64,000 nt of DNA from JBGPQJ01 sp963709295 (GTDB taxonomy: Bacteria; Chloroflexota; Anaerolineae; Anaerolineales; Villigracilaceae), in contig CAVPVW010000003.1 of the NCBI GenBank assembly GCA_963709295.1, positions 496,001-560,000 on the forward strand, given 5' to 3'. The notes below the pieces were generated by a model that was not told the origin of the DNA, made no database searches, and worked only from the letters and a program-made list of their open reading frames with translations. Both the position numbers and the translations under genes were made by a program. How positions within the stretch are numbered: the first letter of the stretch is position 1; each line of letters starts with the position of its first letter. Below are positions 43,352-51,357 of the stretch, in pieces.

Positions 43352-44821
43352 CTAAAATTTTCTCGTCCATTCCTTTGGCCATCGCTCAACGACCACTTTC
43401 TTCTGGGTGAAGAATTCCACCGCATCCGAGCCCTGCCCATGCATGTCGCCAAAGAAGGATTCCTTCCACCCGCTGAAGGGGAAGAAAGCCATGGGTGCCG
43501 CAACACCGATGTTGATGCCAATATTCCCGGCATCCACTTCATAGCGGAACTTCCGTGCCGCAGACCCGCTCGCTGTGAACAGGCTGGCCTGGTTGCCATA
43601 CGCCTGGCTGTTCGCCAGCGTGATCGCCTCGTCGATCGTGTTGACGTGCATCAGCCCCAGCACCGGTCCGAAGATCTCCGTCTTCCAGATCTCGCTGCCC
43701 GGTTTCATGTCCATCAGGATGGTGGGACGTACGAACGTGCCGCCTTCGTAGCCTTTGATGACCGTTCCGCGCCCATCCACCGGCAGCGACGCTCCTTCGG
43801 ACGCCCCCAACCCGATCAACTGCTCGATGCGGGCTTTGCTCTGCGGGCTGATGACCGCTCCCATCTGGATGCCCTCGTCGAGTCCATAGCCCACCTTGCG
43901 GGTGGCGGCGGAATCGCACATGGCTTCGTTGAATTGGTTGCGCGCCTCGCCCACGGTCACCGCCCACGAGACAGCCAGGCAGCGCTGCCCCGCGCAGCCG
44001 AAAGCGGAATCGGCGATGATCTTGACCGCCATATCCATATCCGCATCTGGCAGAACGACGACGGGATTCTTTGCCCCGCCCTGCGCCTGGACTCGTTTCC
44101 CGTTGGCAGAAGCGCGGCTGTAGAGATATTTCGCCACATTTGACGAACCGACGAAGGTGATCGCGCGAATCTCGGGGTGGTCGAGAATCCCGTCCACCGA
44201 TTCCTTCGCGCCGTTGACCAGGTTGATCACGCCTTTCGGCAAGCTGACCTGCTCGATCAACTTGATGATGAACTGCATGGTCATCGGTACCTTTTCGGAT
44301 GGCTTGACGATGTAGGTGTTCCCGCATGCCAGAGCATAAGGCAGGTACCAGAAGGGAATCATCCCCGGGAAGTTGAACGGTGCGATGGTGGCGCAGACCC
44401 CAACGGGCTGGCGCAGCATGATCTCGTCGATGCCTGGGGCGATGTCCTCGCTGATCTCACCTTTCATCATCATGGGGATACCGCAGGCGACCTCCACGTT
44501 CTCGATGGCGCGCACCATCTCCGCCTTGGACTCCTCGAAGGTCTTCCCGCACTCATTGGTGATGAGACGGCCGATTTCGTCCATGTTGGCTTTCATCAGG
44601 TCGCGCAGTTTGAACAGGTACTGAACCCGTTCCTGGGCTGGTGTCCGTCGCCAAGCGGGAAAGGCTTCCGAGGCTGCTTTTGTGGCCGCATCCACTTCAG
44701 CCTTTGCGCAAAGCGGCGTCCGGGCAATGACCTGTCCGGTGGCAGGATTGACCACCTCCACATAATTCGATACATTCGGTTCCACCCATTCGCCATCAAT
44801 GAAATTTAGAATTTTCTGCAT
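43352..44821 (-). CDS. mmsA: CoA-acylating methylmalonate/malonate-semialdehyde dehydrogenase
   Basis: 489 residues from ATG 44821 (MQKILNFIDGEW); the longer frame would overlap the upstream aminotransferase. It is an ALDH-superfamily enzyme of the MMSDH group: FIDGEWVEP start, ECGKTFEESKAEMVRAIENVE, APFNFPGMIPFWYLPYALA and the nucleophilic Cys in AGQRCLAVS. It oxidises malonate or methylmalonate semialdehyde with NAD+ and CoA to acetyl- or propionyl-CoA plus CO2. In this island it would drain beta-alanine-type semialdehydes made by the adjacent transaminases. Length and motifs are normal. Confidence 0.9.
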   Translation of the reverse strand: MQKILNFIDGEWVEPNVSNYVEVVNPATGQVIARTPLCAKAEVDAATKAASEAFPAWRRTPAQERVQYLFKLRDLMKANMDEIGRLITNECGKTFEESKAEMVRAIENVEVACGIPMMMKGEISEDIAPGIDEIMLRQPVGVCATIAPFNFPGMIPFWYLPYALACGNTYIVKPSEKVPMTMQFIIKLIEQVSLPKGVINLVNGAKESVDGILDHPEIRAITFVGSSNVAKYLYSRASANGKRVQAQGGAKNPVVVLPDADMDMAVKIIADSAFGCAGQRCLAVSWAVTVGEARNQFNEAMCDSAATRKVGYGLDEGIQMGAVISPQSKARIEQLIGLGASEGASLPVDGRGTVIKGYEGGTFVRPTILMDMKPGSEIWKTEIFGPVLGLMHVNTIDEAITLANSQAYGNQASLFTASGSAARKFRYEVDAGNIGINIGVAAPMAFFPFSGWKESFFGDMHGQGSDAVEFFTQKKVVVERWPKEWTRKF

Positions 44822-44846
44822 GGTGTCGTCTCGTTGTTCTGCAAGA

Positions 44847-46175
44847 TTAGTTCTGAACCAATTGGTCACTGATCTCAAGAGCTTTTTCGACAATGGCAAG
44901 ACCATCGTCGATTTGCTGTTGGGTTATACACAAGGGAGGAACGACAAAAACCATGCTCCCCATGTTATTCGCCATAATGAATGTGAACAGCCCATTCTGT
45001 CGAAGGGATTTGCCGATTTCGGCCATCACGGACGAAGGGAATATATCTTTGGTTTCTCGATTTGCAACTAGTTCGATGGTCGAGAATAATCCGATATAGC
45101 GCACATCCCCAACGGAAGGATGCCGCGCCTTCAGGTCTTCCAATGCCTCCCCCAGATATTTTCCAACCGTTGCTGCATTTTTGATCAATCCGTCGTCTTC
45201 ATAGACATCGATGGTCGCTAAAGCAGCAGCACAGGCCAAGGCGTGTCCGTTATACGTCAGCCCGGCATACAAATACTTGTCGTCGAAGAACTGCGCAATT
45301 TTTTCAGATACGATCACTGCCCCCAGGGGAACATAACCCGATGTAATTCCCTTGGCCGTGGTGATCATGTCCGGGATCACATTCCAATTATCAACGGCAA
45401 ACCACTTTCCAGTCCTGCCCCAACCGCTCATTACTTCATCCGAAATGAGCAGGATGCCGTGTTTGTCGCAGATTTCCCGTACGCGAGGCCAATAATCATC
45501 CGGCGGGACGATGATTCCATTGGAGCCGACAACTCCCTCCATGATAATCGCTGCGATCTTATCAGCGCCTTCGTATCGAATGACCTCCTCCAGATGCGAA
45601 ATGCACTCCCGTTTGCACGATTTCTTCTTTTGACCAAACGGGCAGCGGTAGCAGAAGGGATCCAGAAAATGTACTCCTCCTGGCATGGTGGGTTCGACAG
45701 CCAGACGGCGATAATCCCCCGTCAGCGCGATCGAGCCGTGGGTCGCGCCATGGTAGGACCTGTATCGTGCAAGGATTTTATTTCTGCCTGTAAAGAACCG
45801 GGCAATTTTTATTGCATTTTCGTTTGCTTCCGCTCCGCCTAAAGTGAAGAAGGTTTTTTTGAGATTTCCCGGAGTGACCTCAGCCAGCTTCCTGCCTAGC
45901 AGCCCCCGCACATCGGTCGCATTTCCCGGGTGGACAAAGGTCAAACGGGCAGCCTGATCCTGAATGGCTTTCACGACTTTTGGATGTTGGTGCCCGATAT
46001 TTGTATTCATCAATTGCGATGAAAAATCCAGGTATCGCTTCCCATCAGCGTCCCAAAAATAAACTCCTTCCGCTCTTGCCACAGGAATAGGGTTTACCTG
46101 TCCCTGAACCGACCAGGAGAAAAAAGTGTATTCCTTGTTTAGTTGAATGATTTCCTGCGAAGTAAGCTCGGACAA
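44847..46175 (-). CDS. class-III aminotransferase (beta-alanine/taurine:pyruvate type) with Cys-rich insert
   Basis: A 442-residue PLP aminotransferase. It has FFSWSVQGQVNPIPVARAEG at the N-terminus, FFTLGGAEANENAIKIAR, YRSYHGATHGSIALTGDYRR, LLISDEVMSGWGRTGKWFA and PLP Lys in TTAKGITSGYVPLG. The N-terminal pattern resembles taurine/beta-alanine transaminase-like proteins. Unusual is CYRCPFGQKKKSCKREC at residues 175-191, with four Cys (175, 178, 187, 191) spaced like a metal site. It lies 25 bases before mmsA, so its likely product is malonate semialdehyde or a related aldehyde. Confidence 0.85.
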   Translation of the reverse strand: MSELTSQEIIQLNKEYTFFSWSVQGQVNPIPVARAEGVYFWDADGKRYLDFSSQLMNTNIGHQHPKVVKAIQDQAARLTFVHPGNATDVRGLLGRKLAEVTPGNLKKTFFTLGGAEANENAIKIARFFTGRNKILARYRSYHGATHGSIALTGDYRRLAVEPTMPGGVHFLDPFCYRCPFGQKKKSCKRECISHLEEVIRYEGADKIAAIIMEGVVGSNGIIVPPDDYWPRVREICDKHGILLISDEVMSGWGRTGKWFAVDNWNVIPDMITTAKGITSGYVPLGAVIVSEKIAQFFDDKYLYAGLTYNGHALACAAALATIDVYEDDGLIKNAATVGKYLGEALEDLKARHPSVGDVRYIGLFSTIELVANRETKDIFPSSVMAEIGKSLRQNGLFTFIMANNMGSMVFVVPPLCITQQQIDDGLAIVEKALEISDQLVQN

Positions 46176-46203
46176 GATTCCTCCTGGGTTTTTTTACTTG
46201 GAT

Positions 46204-47511
46204 TTATCGAGCAACAGATTTTACGCATTCGCTGAATGCGGTCAATGTGTCGTCTATGTCAGTATCAGAATGGGAATAGCACAAGAACCATGGTTCTCGG
46301 GCGTCATGGTCGGGCATCACCCCTCGCTCGATCAGGGCTTCGACCAGTCGAAGATAATAATCCTTTTCAGATTCATTCCATTCTCTCTGGCTGGTTACCT
46401 TTTCCAAACCCACGGCAAATGAGAACATGGCGGGATACCCATTCATGCAGTGCAGGATTCCGGCTTCGGTGAAGATATCGGAAATCCCATCCATTAGCTT
46501 TTGCCCTCTTTCTTCGAGGGTTTTCATGACCGGTTCATTTTCAAGGACAGTTAGGGTCGCCCAGGCAGCCGCAACCCCTGGTTTATTATTGTTATATGTC
46601 CCACCTTGAGCAACTCCGTGTCCAATGATGCCCATGATTTCCGATTTCCCGCCAAACGCCGCCAATGGGTATCCATTTCCAAGCGCCTTGGCATACGTCG
46701 CGAGATCCGGTTTGATATTGTAGTATTCCTGGGCACCGCCATTCGCAATGCGGAAACCCGTCTTGACTTCATCCAGAATGAATACCACACCATACTCATC
46801 ACAGGATTTTCGGATGGATTCAAGGAAACCAGGCTCCGGCAGGATGGCGCCGCAATTCCCCTGGCATGGCTCCGTGATCACGGCGGCAATCTGGTCTCCA
46901 CGATCTTTCATCACCCGCTCAAAACTCTCCAAATCATTGAAAGCAAGCGTGATAATTCGCTCTCCAAGCACGCGAGGGATGCCGGATGAGGCTGGAACAG
47001 GGATTGGATTGCGCTTGTTCCCATAGGCTTCCGAAGGAGCATACGTGGACCATAAGGTGTAATCCTGGAAACCGTGATAATTCCCTTCGAATTTCAAGAT
47101 CATTTCGCGACCCGTATAGGCTCTGGCCACACGGATGGCATGCATGGTCGCTTCAGTTCCTGAACACGAAAAACGGACCATGTCGACGCCTGGGCACATT
47201 CGCACGATTTTTTCCGCGACATCGATCTCAAGCTCTGTGGTCATCGCAGCCATCGTGCCGTATTCAATTTCCTCCCTGACCTTGGCATTGACTGCGTCAT
47301 AAGCATGGCCCAGGATTATGGGACCAAAAGCCAGCCGATAGTCGATGTACTTATTTCCGTCGACATCCCATAAATAACCATTCTTCGCCTTGGCCATGTA
47401 TGGCGTGATTCCCTCCCCCCAATATCGGAAATTGGAATTGACCCCAAGCGGCATGACCTCTTCCGCCCTTTTTTGCAGATGCTTGCTTTGATCGAATGGG
47501 ATATTGTTCAT
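46204..47511 (-). CDS. class-III aminotransferase, glutamate-1-semialdehyde aminomutase-like
   Basis: 435 residues from ATG 47511 (MNNIPFDQ), which follows AAAGGA; the longer frame overlaps the Lrp gene. HemL-like features are VMPLGVNSNFRYWGEGIT, GNKYIDYRLAFGPIILGH, RFSCSGTEATMHAIRVAR, KFEGNYHGFQDY, FILDEVKTGFRIANGG and PLP Lys in YAKALGNGYPLAAFGG. As part of this catabolic island it is probably a true transaminase or amino-group mutase on an omega- or beta-amino acid, not a tetrapyrrole enzyme. No other hem gene is nearby. Confidence 0.83.
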   Translation of the reverse strand: MNNIPFDQSKHLQKRAEEVMPLGVNSNFRYWGEGITPYMAKAKNGYLWDVDGNKYIDYRLAFGPIILGHAYDAVNAKVREEIEYGTMAAMTTELEIDVAEKIVRMCPGVDMVRFSCSGTEATMHAIRVARAYTGREMILKFEGNYHGFQDYTLWSTYAPSEAYGNKRNPIPVPASSGIPRVLGERIITLAFNDLESFERVMKDRGDQIAAVITEPCQGNCGAILPEPGFLESIRKSCDEYGVVFILDEVKTGFRIANGGAQEYYNIKPDLATYAKALGNGYPLAAFGGKSEIMGIIGHGVAQGGTYNNNKPGVAAAWATLTVLENEPVMKTLEERGQKLMDGISDIFTEAGILHCMNGYPAMFSFAVGLEKVTSQREWNESEKDYYLRLVEALIERGVMPDHDAREPWFLCYSHSDTDIDDTLTAFSECVKSVAR

Positions 47512-47545
47512 TGCGATTCCTTTCCAATAGGGGAGTGAAACCGAA

Positions 47546-48022
47546 TCACCGCGAGACTGATCCGGTTGGAAACCGCCACTGATAGACATCCTTTAATACC
47601 AAAGGAACTATGGATGTCGTTGTTTTTCTTACTCCGGGAATTTTGCCGACAACGCCGGTAATGAAAGCATAAACCTCGGTCGTGTCCCTGGCAATGATCT
47701 GAATCGAGACATCCGTCTCGCCAATCGAGCAGGCGACATAACTGATACTTTCATAGCCGGCCAGCTTTTCAGCCACATCCATGATGGAATCCGCCTCGCA
47801 TTCAAGCCAGACATCTGCAACAATGGGGTATCCAACGGATTTGGGATTTACAACCGCAGTGAGAGCGATGACCTTTTCATGCACCAACCGATCAATTCGA
47901 TATCGCACGACTCTTTCGGAAATGCCACCCCCTATACGACGGGCAATCTCTGAAGCTGGCATCCTGCCATCTTCATGCAGTAAATCTACGATCTTTCGAT
48001 CAATTATGTCGTAATTGAACAT
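47546..48022 (-). CDS. Lrp/AsnC-family transcriptional regulator
   Basis: 158 residues. The N-terminal HTH reads DIIDRKIVDLLHEDGRMPAS then EIARRIGGGISERVVRYRID, and the C-terminal RAM (ligand-binding) domain begins after VVNPKSVGYPIV and includes SIGETDVSIQIIARD. Such regulators form octamers that sense amino acids. As first gene of the minus-strand island, 34 bases before the GSAM-like aminotransferase, it is the obvious local controller. It probably acts from the AT-rich region 48023-48198, shared with the divergent S1 gene. Confidence 0.9.
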   Translation of the reverse strand: MFNYDIIDRKIVDLLHEDGRMPASEIARRIGGGISERVVRYRIDRLVHEKVIALTAVVNPKSVGYPIVADVWLECEADSIMDVAEKLAGYESISYVACSIGETDVSIQIIARDTTEVYAFITGVVGKIPGVRKTTTSIVPLVLKDVYQWRFPTGSVSR

Positions 48023-48064
48023 TCTAATCGCCGATTGTTGCCGGAAGCTACATTCGCTCCATTA

Positions 48065-48092
48065 AATATAACCAAATAAAAATAAAAAACAA
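48065..48092 (-). promoter_or_regulatory. possible promoter of the Lrp-aminotransferase operon
   Basis: On the minus strand TTGTTT (48092-48087), a 16-base AT-rich spacer and TATATT (48070-48065), about 43 bases before the Lrp start. Confidence 0.4.
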
Positions 48093-48130
48093 GTTATTGT
48101 TTGCACCTGGCAACCGTGACAAACTCCACG

Positions 48131-48159
48131 TTGACGTATGTAATTGGCGCAGGTATAAT
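48131..48159 (+). promoter_or_regulatory. sigma-70 promoter of the S1-domain gene
   Basis: TTGACG (48131-48136), a 17-base spacer and a perfect TATAAT (48154-48159). A direct repeat TAATTGGCG (48141-48149 and 48156-48164) overlaps it and could be a regulator site. Confidence 0.75.
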
Positions 48160-48198
48160 TGGCGTTCGGCATTATAACCACCTTATAGGAGCATAATC

Positions 48199-48969
48199 AT
48201 GAGCAAAGATACCGCGGTGGAAACCGCGATTAAACCGAAGCAGCATTTCTCGGGAAAGGTTCAAAAAACAAACATTGCGGGGGCGATCATAGATATTGGT
48301 GCAGAATTACCCGGCGTGATCCACATCTCCCAAATCCAAAAGAATCCTGTAAACAAGGTAGAAGATGTACTCAAAGCGGGTCAATCGGTGGATGTTTGGG
48401 TGCGGCGTGTCAAGAGCGATAGAATTGAGTTGACCATGATCCAGCCATTGGAATACGAATGGAAGGATCTGAAGCCAGAAATGATCGTAAAAGGTAAAGT
48501 GGTGCGCCTCGAAGCCTACGGCGCTTTCGTCGATTTTGGCGCCGAGCGGCCCGGCATGGTGCATGTTAGCGAATTGACTCACGGCTATGTAAAAACTCCG
48601 GGCGACGTGGTGAAAGTAGATGATGCGGTTGATGCAATGATCATCGATGTCGATCGAAAGAAGAAACAAATCCGGCTGAGCATGAAAGCCTTAATTCAGC
48701 CACCCGAAGAAGTACCAACAGAACCTGAAAAACCCGAGAAGAAACTCAAAAACAAGCGCAGCAAGGCATCCAAGCAGGAGACAGAGGTCAACACAGAACC
48801 CCCCGCCCCGCCCGAACCAACCGCGTTTGAACTTGCCTGGCAGGAAGCACTTGAAAAGCAGGGGTCCAAAAAGGTTGCCAAAAAAGATAAAAAGGTTAAA
48901 TCCGGCAATAAACAGCAGGACGACATCCTTTCCAGAACGCTCCAGGATCGCCTGCCGACAGGTGGCTAA
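48199..48969 (+). CDS. S1 RNA-binding domain protein (two S1 repeats, basic tail)
   Basis: 256 residues. The first S1 repeat (about 15-80) reads FSGKVQKTNIAGAIIDIGAE then PGVIHISQI. The second (about 92-165) reads VKGKVVRLEAYGAFVDFGAE then PGMVHVSELTHGYVKTPGD. A charged Lys/Glu/Pro-rich tail of about 85 residues follows and is probably disordered. It resembles bacterial S1-like/YabR-type proteins that bind RNA and ribosomes. AGGAG precedes the ATG; a strong terminator follows, so the gene is monocistronic. Confidence 0.87.
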   Translation: MSKDTAVETAIKPKQHFSGKVQKTNIAGAIIDIGAELPGVIHISQIQKNPVNKVEDVLKAGQSVDVWVRRVKSDRIELTMIQPLEYEWKDLKPEMIVKGKVVRLEAYGAFVDFGAERPGMVHVSELTHGYVKTPGDVVKVDDAVDAMIIDVDRKKKQIRLSMKALIQPPEEVPTEPEKPEKKLKNKRSKASKQETEVNTEPPAPPEPTAFELAWQEALEKQGSKKVAKKDKKVKSGNKQQDDILSRTLQDRLPTGG

Positions 48970-48986
48970 GACTCTTCCGACAGAAC

Positions 48987-49016
48987 AAAAATCCCGTCAC
49001 GTTGACGGGATTTTTT
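48987..49016 (+). terminator. Rho-independent terminator after the S1-domain gene
   Basis: Stem AAAATCCCGTCA / TGACGGGATTTT with loop CGT, followed by a T-run to 49016. Confidence 0.9.
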
Positions 49017-49034
49017 CTTGCTAATTCTTCTCGC

Positions 49035-50063
49035 TTATTCAGGGATGTTACTGAATAAACTGGCCAATCCGGCAGTGTCTTCAAAACTATTGAGGAACAA
49101 CATGACTGCCAAGGTCATAGGCACGGCGACTATATATCCAAATGATCCCAGTAGCCAGCCCCAAAACAGGAAGGATACAAACACAAGCATTGGCGACAAT
49201 GACAACCCGCGCCCGGTTACAATTGGTGAAATTATCTGCTCAGCCAAACCATTCACGATGATGCAGATCAAGATAAAAATCGTCAAAAGTTCCAATCCCC
49301 CTATCGCAAAGGACAACAAACCTGGAGGTACGCAGGCAATAAACATGCCTATATAGGGGATATAACTCAGAACAAATGTCAGCAGAGCCCACAAGAATGC
49401 ATTCGGGATTCCCAGCAAAACACAACCCAAACCAATCCCTAATCCCGTGATGGCATTTACCAAAGTTCTGAGAACAAAATAACGTGATAGATTTTCGACA
49501 TAAGCATGGGTCTTTCGCGGTAAAGGATGCGTTTCGCCGAATTTCTCCCGCATGTTGGCCATAATTAATGGACCTCCTGCAAGGATAAACATAAACAGGA
49601 GGAAAATTATAATTAACCGACCGATGATATCGGTCATTGCCCCAATGAAACCGGTAAGAAAGTTTGAAACTGCAGTCGCATCGACAGATTTCAACAGGCC
49701 GCTCGCACCCGTGGAGATTATTGAAACAGAATCCAACTGAGCGGCAATGGAATCAATTTTTTGCGTAATCTCCTGACCATACTCCTGACCGATGGCTATG
49801 GTTTGAGAAATGGCCATGGACAATACCCAACCGATAAACACCACGATCAGAATAAACAGGATCGTTGTTAGCAAAAAGGAAATGACGCGAGGAAATTTTT
49901 TCTTGAGCATCGCTCCATGAACTGGTTTTAGCACTGCCACAAACAATAATGCCAGGACAAACGGACCCACGATGAATGCGGCTGCTTTCATCCCGGCAAA
50001 AACAACAACCATTGCCGCCAATATCGCAAGTGGTTTCATCACTGAAGCAAGTTTTAATTCCAT
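49035..50063 (-). CDS. AI-2E family (PerM/TqsA-like) membrane transporter
   Basis: 342 residues from ATG 50063, which has GGAGG upstream. About eight transmembrane segments: paired helices at the N-terminus, a soluble central region (ISQTIAIGQEYGQEITQKID), and a conserved C-terminal block VNGLAEQIISPIVTGRGLSLSP, the usual AI-2E/PerM signature. Members export autoinducer-2 or act as Na+/H+ antiporters; the substrate here is unknown. It is convergent with the S1-domain gene and divergent from the IscA-like gene. Confidence 0.88.
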   Translation of the reverse strand: MELKLASVMKPLAILAAMVVVFAGMKAAAFIVGPFVLALLFVAVLKPVHGAMLKKKFPRVISFLLTTILFILIVVFIGWVLSMAISQTIAIGQEYGQEITQKIDSIAAQLDSVSIISTGASGLLKSVDATAVSNFLTGFIGAMTDIIGRLIIIFLLFMFILAGGPLIMANMREKFGETHPLPRKTHAYVENLSRYFVLRTLVNAITGLGIGLGCVLLGIPNAFLWALLTFVLSYIPYIGMFIACVPPGLLSFAIGGLELLTIFILICIIVNGLAEQIISPIVTGRGLSLSPMLVFVSFLFWGWLLGSFGYIVAVPMTLAVMLFLNSFEDTAGLASLFSNIPE

Positions 50064-50139
50064 ATCAACCTCCATGACCTCGATGCGTCAAAAAGGATTA
50101 TAAGCTCAAATATTATTAAATATAAGCTAAATCGGCTAT

Positions 50140-50168
50140 TTGACATACGCGATAATATCTGATAGGAT
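50140..50168 (+). promoter_or_regulatory. sigma-70 promoter of the IscA-like gene
   Basis: TTGACA (50140-50145), a 17-base spacer and TAGGAT (50163-50168), 33 bases before the ATG at 50201. Confidence 0.65.
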
Positions 50169-50200
50169 TTGTCCAATTATAAGTAAAAATGGAGGCCTTC

Positions 50201-50614
50201 ATGCTTCAAGAAACTGGAATTCAATCCGTGACACTCTCACCTGCAGCTGTCACAGCCGTACGTAACATAATGGACGAAAAGAAACTTGACGGGTATGCGC
50301 TTCGTGTTTTTGTGGCTGGTGGAGGCTGCTGTTCCGTGCAATTTGGAATGGCATTGGATAATCAGATACACGACAACGACCTGACGTTTGAATCGGATGG
50401 GATCCATGTGGTCGTTGACGACGCTTCCATGAAATATCTACAGGGTGGAAAAATTGATTTCGTGAACGATCCCCAACACGGGCAGGGTTTTATTGTGGAT
50501 AGTCCCGCAGCGAAAAAGGAAACCGGGGGATGTGGCTGCGGAAACCACAACGAAGATTCACATGAAAAAGATGGAGACACGTGTGCCTGCGGAGGAAGTT
50601 GCAGCTGCAATTAG
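50201..50614 (+). CDS. IscA/HesB-type iron-sulfur carrier with Cys-rich C-terminal tail
   Basis: 137 residues from ATG 50201, five bases after GGAGG (50191-50195); this site rules against ATG 50189. The A-type carrier fold is seen in VTLSPAAVTAVRNIMDEK, LRVFVAGGGCCSVQFGM (Cys43/44) and the closing GGCGCGNH (Cys111/113). A His/Asp/Glu linker and a second Cys block, TCACGGSCSCN (Cys128, 130, 134, 136), extend the usual 105-115 residue protein. It would assemble or carry Fe-S clusters, and the tail may hold additional metal. A good terminator follows. Confidence 0.86.
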   Translation: MLQETGIQSVTLSPAAVTAVRNIMDEKKLDGYALRVFVAGGGCCSVQFGMALDNQIHDNDLTFESDGIHVVVDDASMKYLQGGKIDFVNDPQHGQGFIVDSPAAKKETGGCGCGNHNEDSHEKDGDTCACGGSCSCN

Positions 50615-50618
50615 AATT

Positions 50619-50645
50619 AAAAAGAGACCTGACCGGTCTCTTTTT
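50619..50645. terminator. bidirectional terminator after the IscA-like gene
   Basis: Stem AAAAAGAGACC / GGTCTCTTTTT with loop TGACC; it also serves the convergent SH3 gene ending at 50656. Confidence 0.88.
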
Positions 50646-50655
50646 GATTTTAGGA

Positions 50656-51276
50656 TTATCGACGGAAATAGGAAATTAGAAGGCCAATACCCCCGACAAG
50701 CGCCAATCCAAAGATCACCAAGCCCATCGGGATTTTGCCTGTGGGAGAATTCTGGCTTACATCTTCGAATTCAGGGACGACCAATTCAGGCGCCGGAGTA
50801 AAAGTAGGCAGCCGGGTGGGCGTGGACGGGATGACAAATGCAGCCGCAAGTGTAGGGTCAATGGTTGGCGTCGTTTGGGGCGTAGGCGTTGGAGGCGGCT
50901 CGACTATCGGCAGAAAACCTATTTCCTTAAATGTGACGAGAGGCGCGTATACCCATCCCACATTCCCAGGTACTCCAGGATAGTAAATCATGATCCAGGT
51001 CTCACCGGGCGAACGCCCCAGAGCGGGAGCTTCCTGACCCGGGTACATGATCCCAATGGTCGGATAGAATCTCGAACTTGGTCCTGACCGAACGTTAATC
51101 TGTTCTTCGTAAGTCACAACAACAATCGGTCCAGTCGCGGTGCCAGTTACCGTGGGGATAGAACCGGTCGGCTGCTGAGCAGTGGCAGGAGTCGGAAAAG
51201 GTATCGCAACCATTAAAGCGAGCAGCCAAAGACCAGCCGCCGCCAATAACCAGATTTTTCCTCGCTGTTCACGCAT
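50656..51276 (-). CDS. secreted SH3-domain protein with C-terminal membrane anchor
   Basis: 206 residues from ATG 51276 (MREQRGKIW; ATG 51282 is also possible). A signal peptide (IWLLAAAGLWLLALMVAI) leads to a bacterial SH3 domain (EEQINVRSGPSSRFYPTIG, then GWVYAPLVTF). A Pro/Thr-rich linker (PPPTPTPQTTPTIDP onwards) and a final transmembrane helix (MGLVIFGLALVGGIGLLISY) ending in RR follow. SH3 domains of this type bind peptidoglycan or other wall polymers. The layout resembles the disrupted lipoprotein at 22597. Confidence 0.82.
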   Translation of the reverse strand: MREQRGKIWLLAAAGLWLLALMVAIPFPTPATAQQPTGSIPTVTGTATGPIVVVTYEEQINVRSGPSSRFYPTIGIMYPGQEAPALGRSPGETWIMIYYPGVPGNVGWVYAPLVTFKEIGFLPIVEPPPTPTPQTTPTIDPTLAAAFVIPSTPTRLPTFTPAPELVVPEFEDVSQNSPTGKIPMGLVIFGLALVGGIGLLISYFRR

Positions 51277-51357
51277 ATACAACCTTTACGATACGCCCTC
51301 GTAGATCTTCCTGAATTTGTATTTCTTCTTGAAAGCGAACCGATTATAATCCAGAAT

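Noticed and set aside
43439..44327. Long open frames on both strands overlapping mmsA (234 and 262 residues)
   Set aside because: Arg/His/Asp-rich shadow translations of a high-GC segment; the MMSDH frame has all catalytic motifs.
46204..47511. HemL (tetrapyrrole synthesis) assignment for the GSAM-like aminotransferase
   Set aside because: No other heme genes nearby and the operon is catabolic; family resemblance alone does not fix the substrate.
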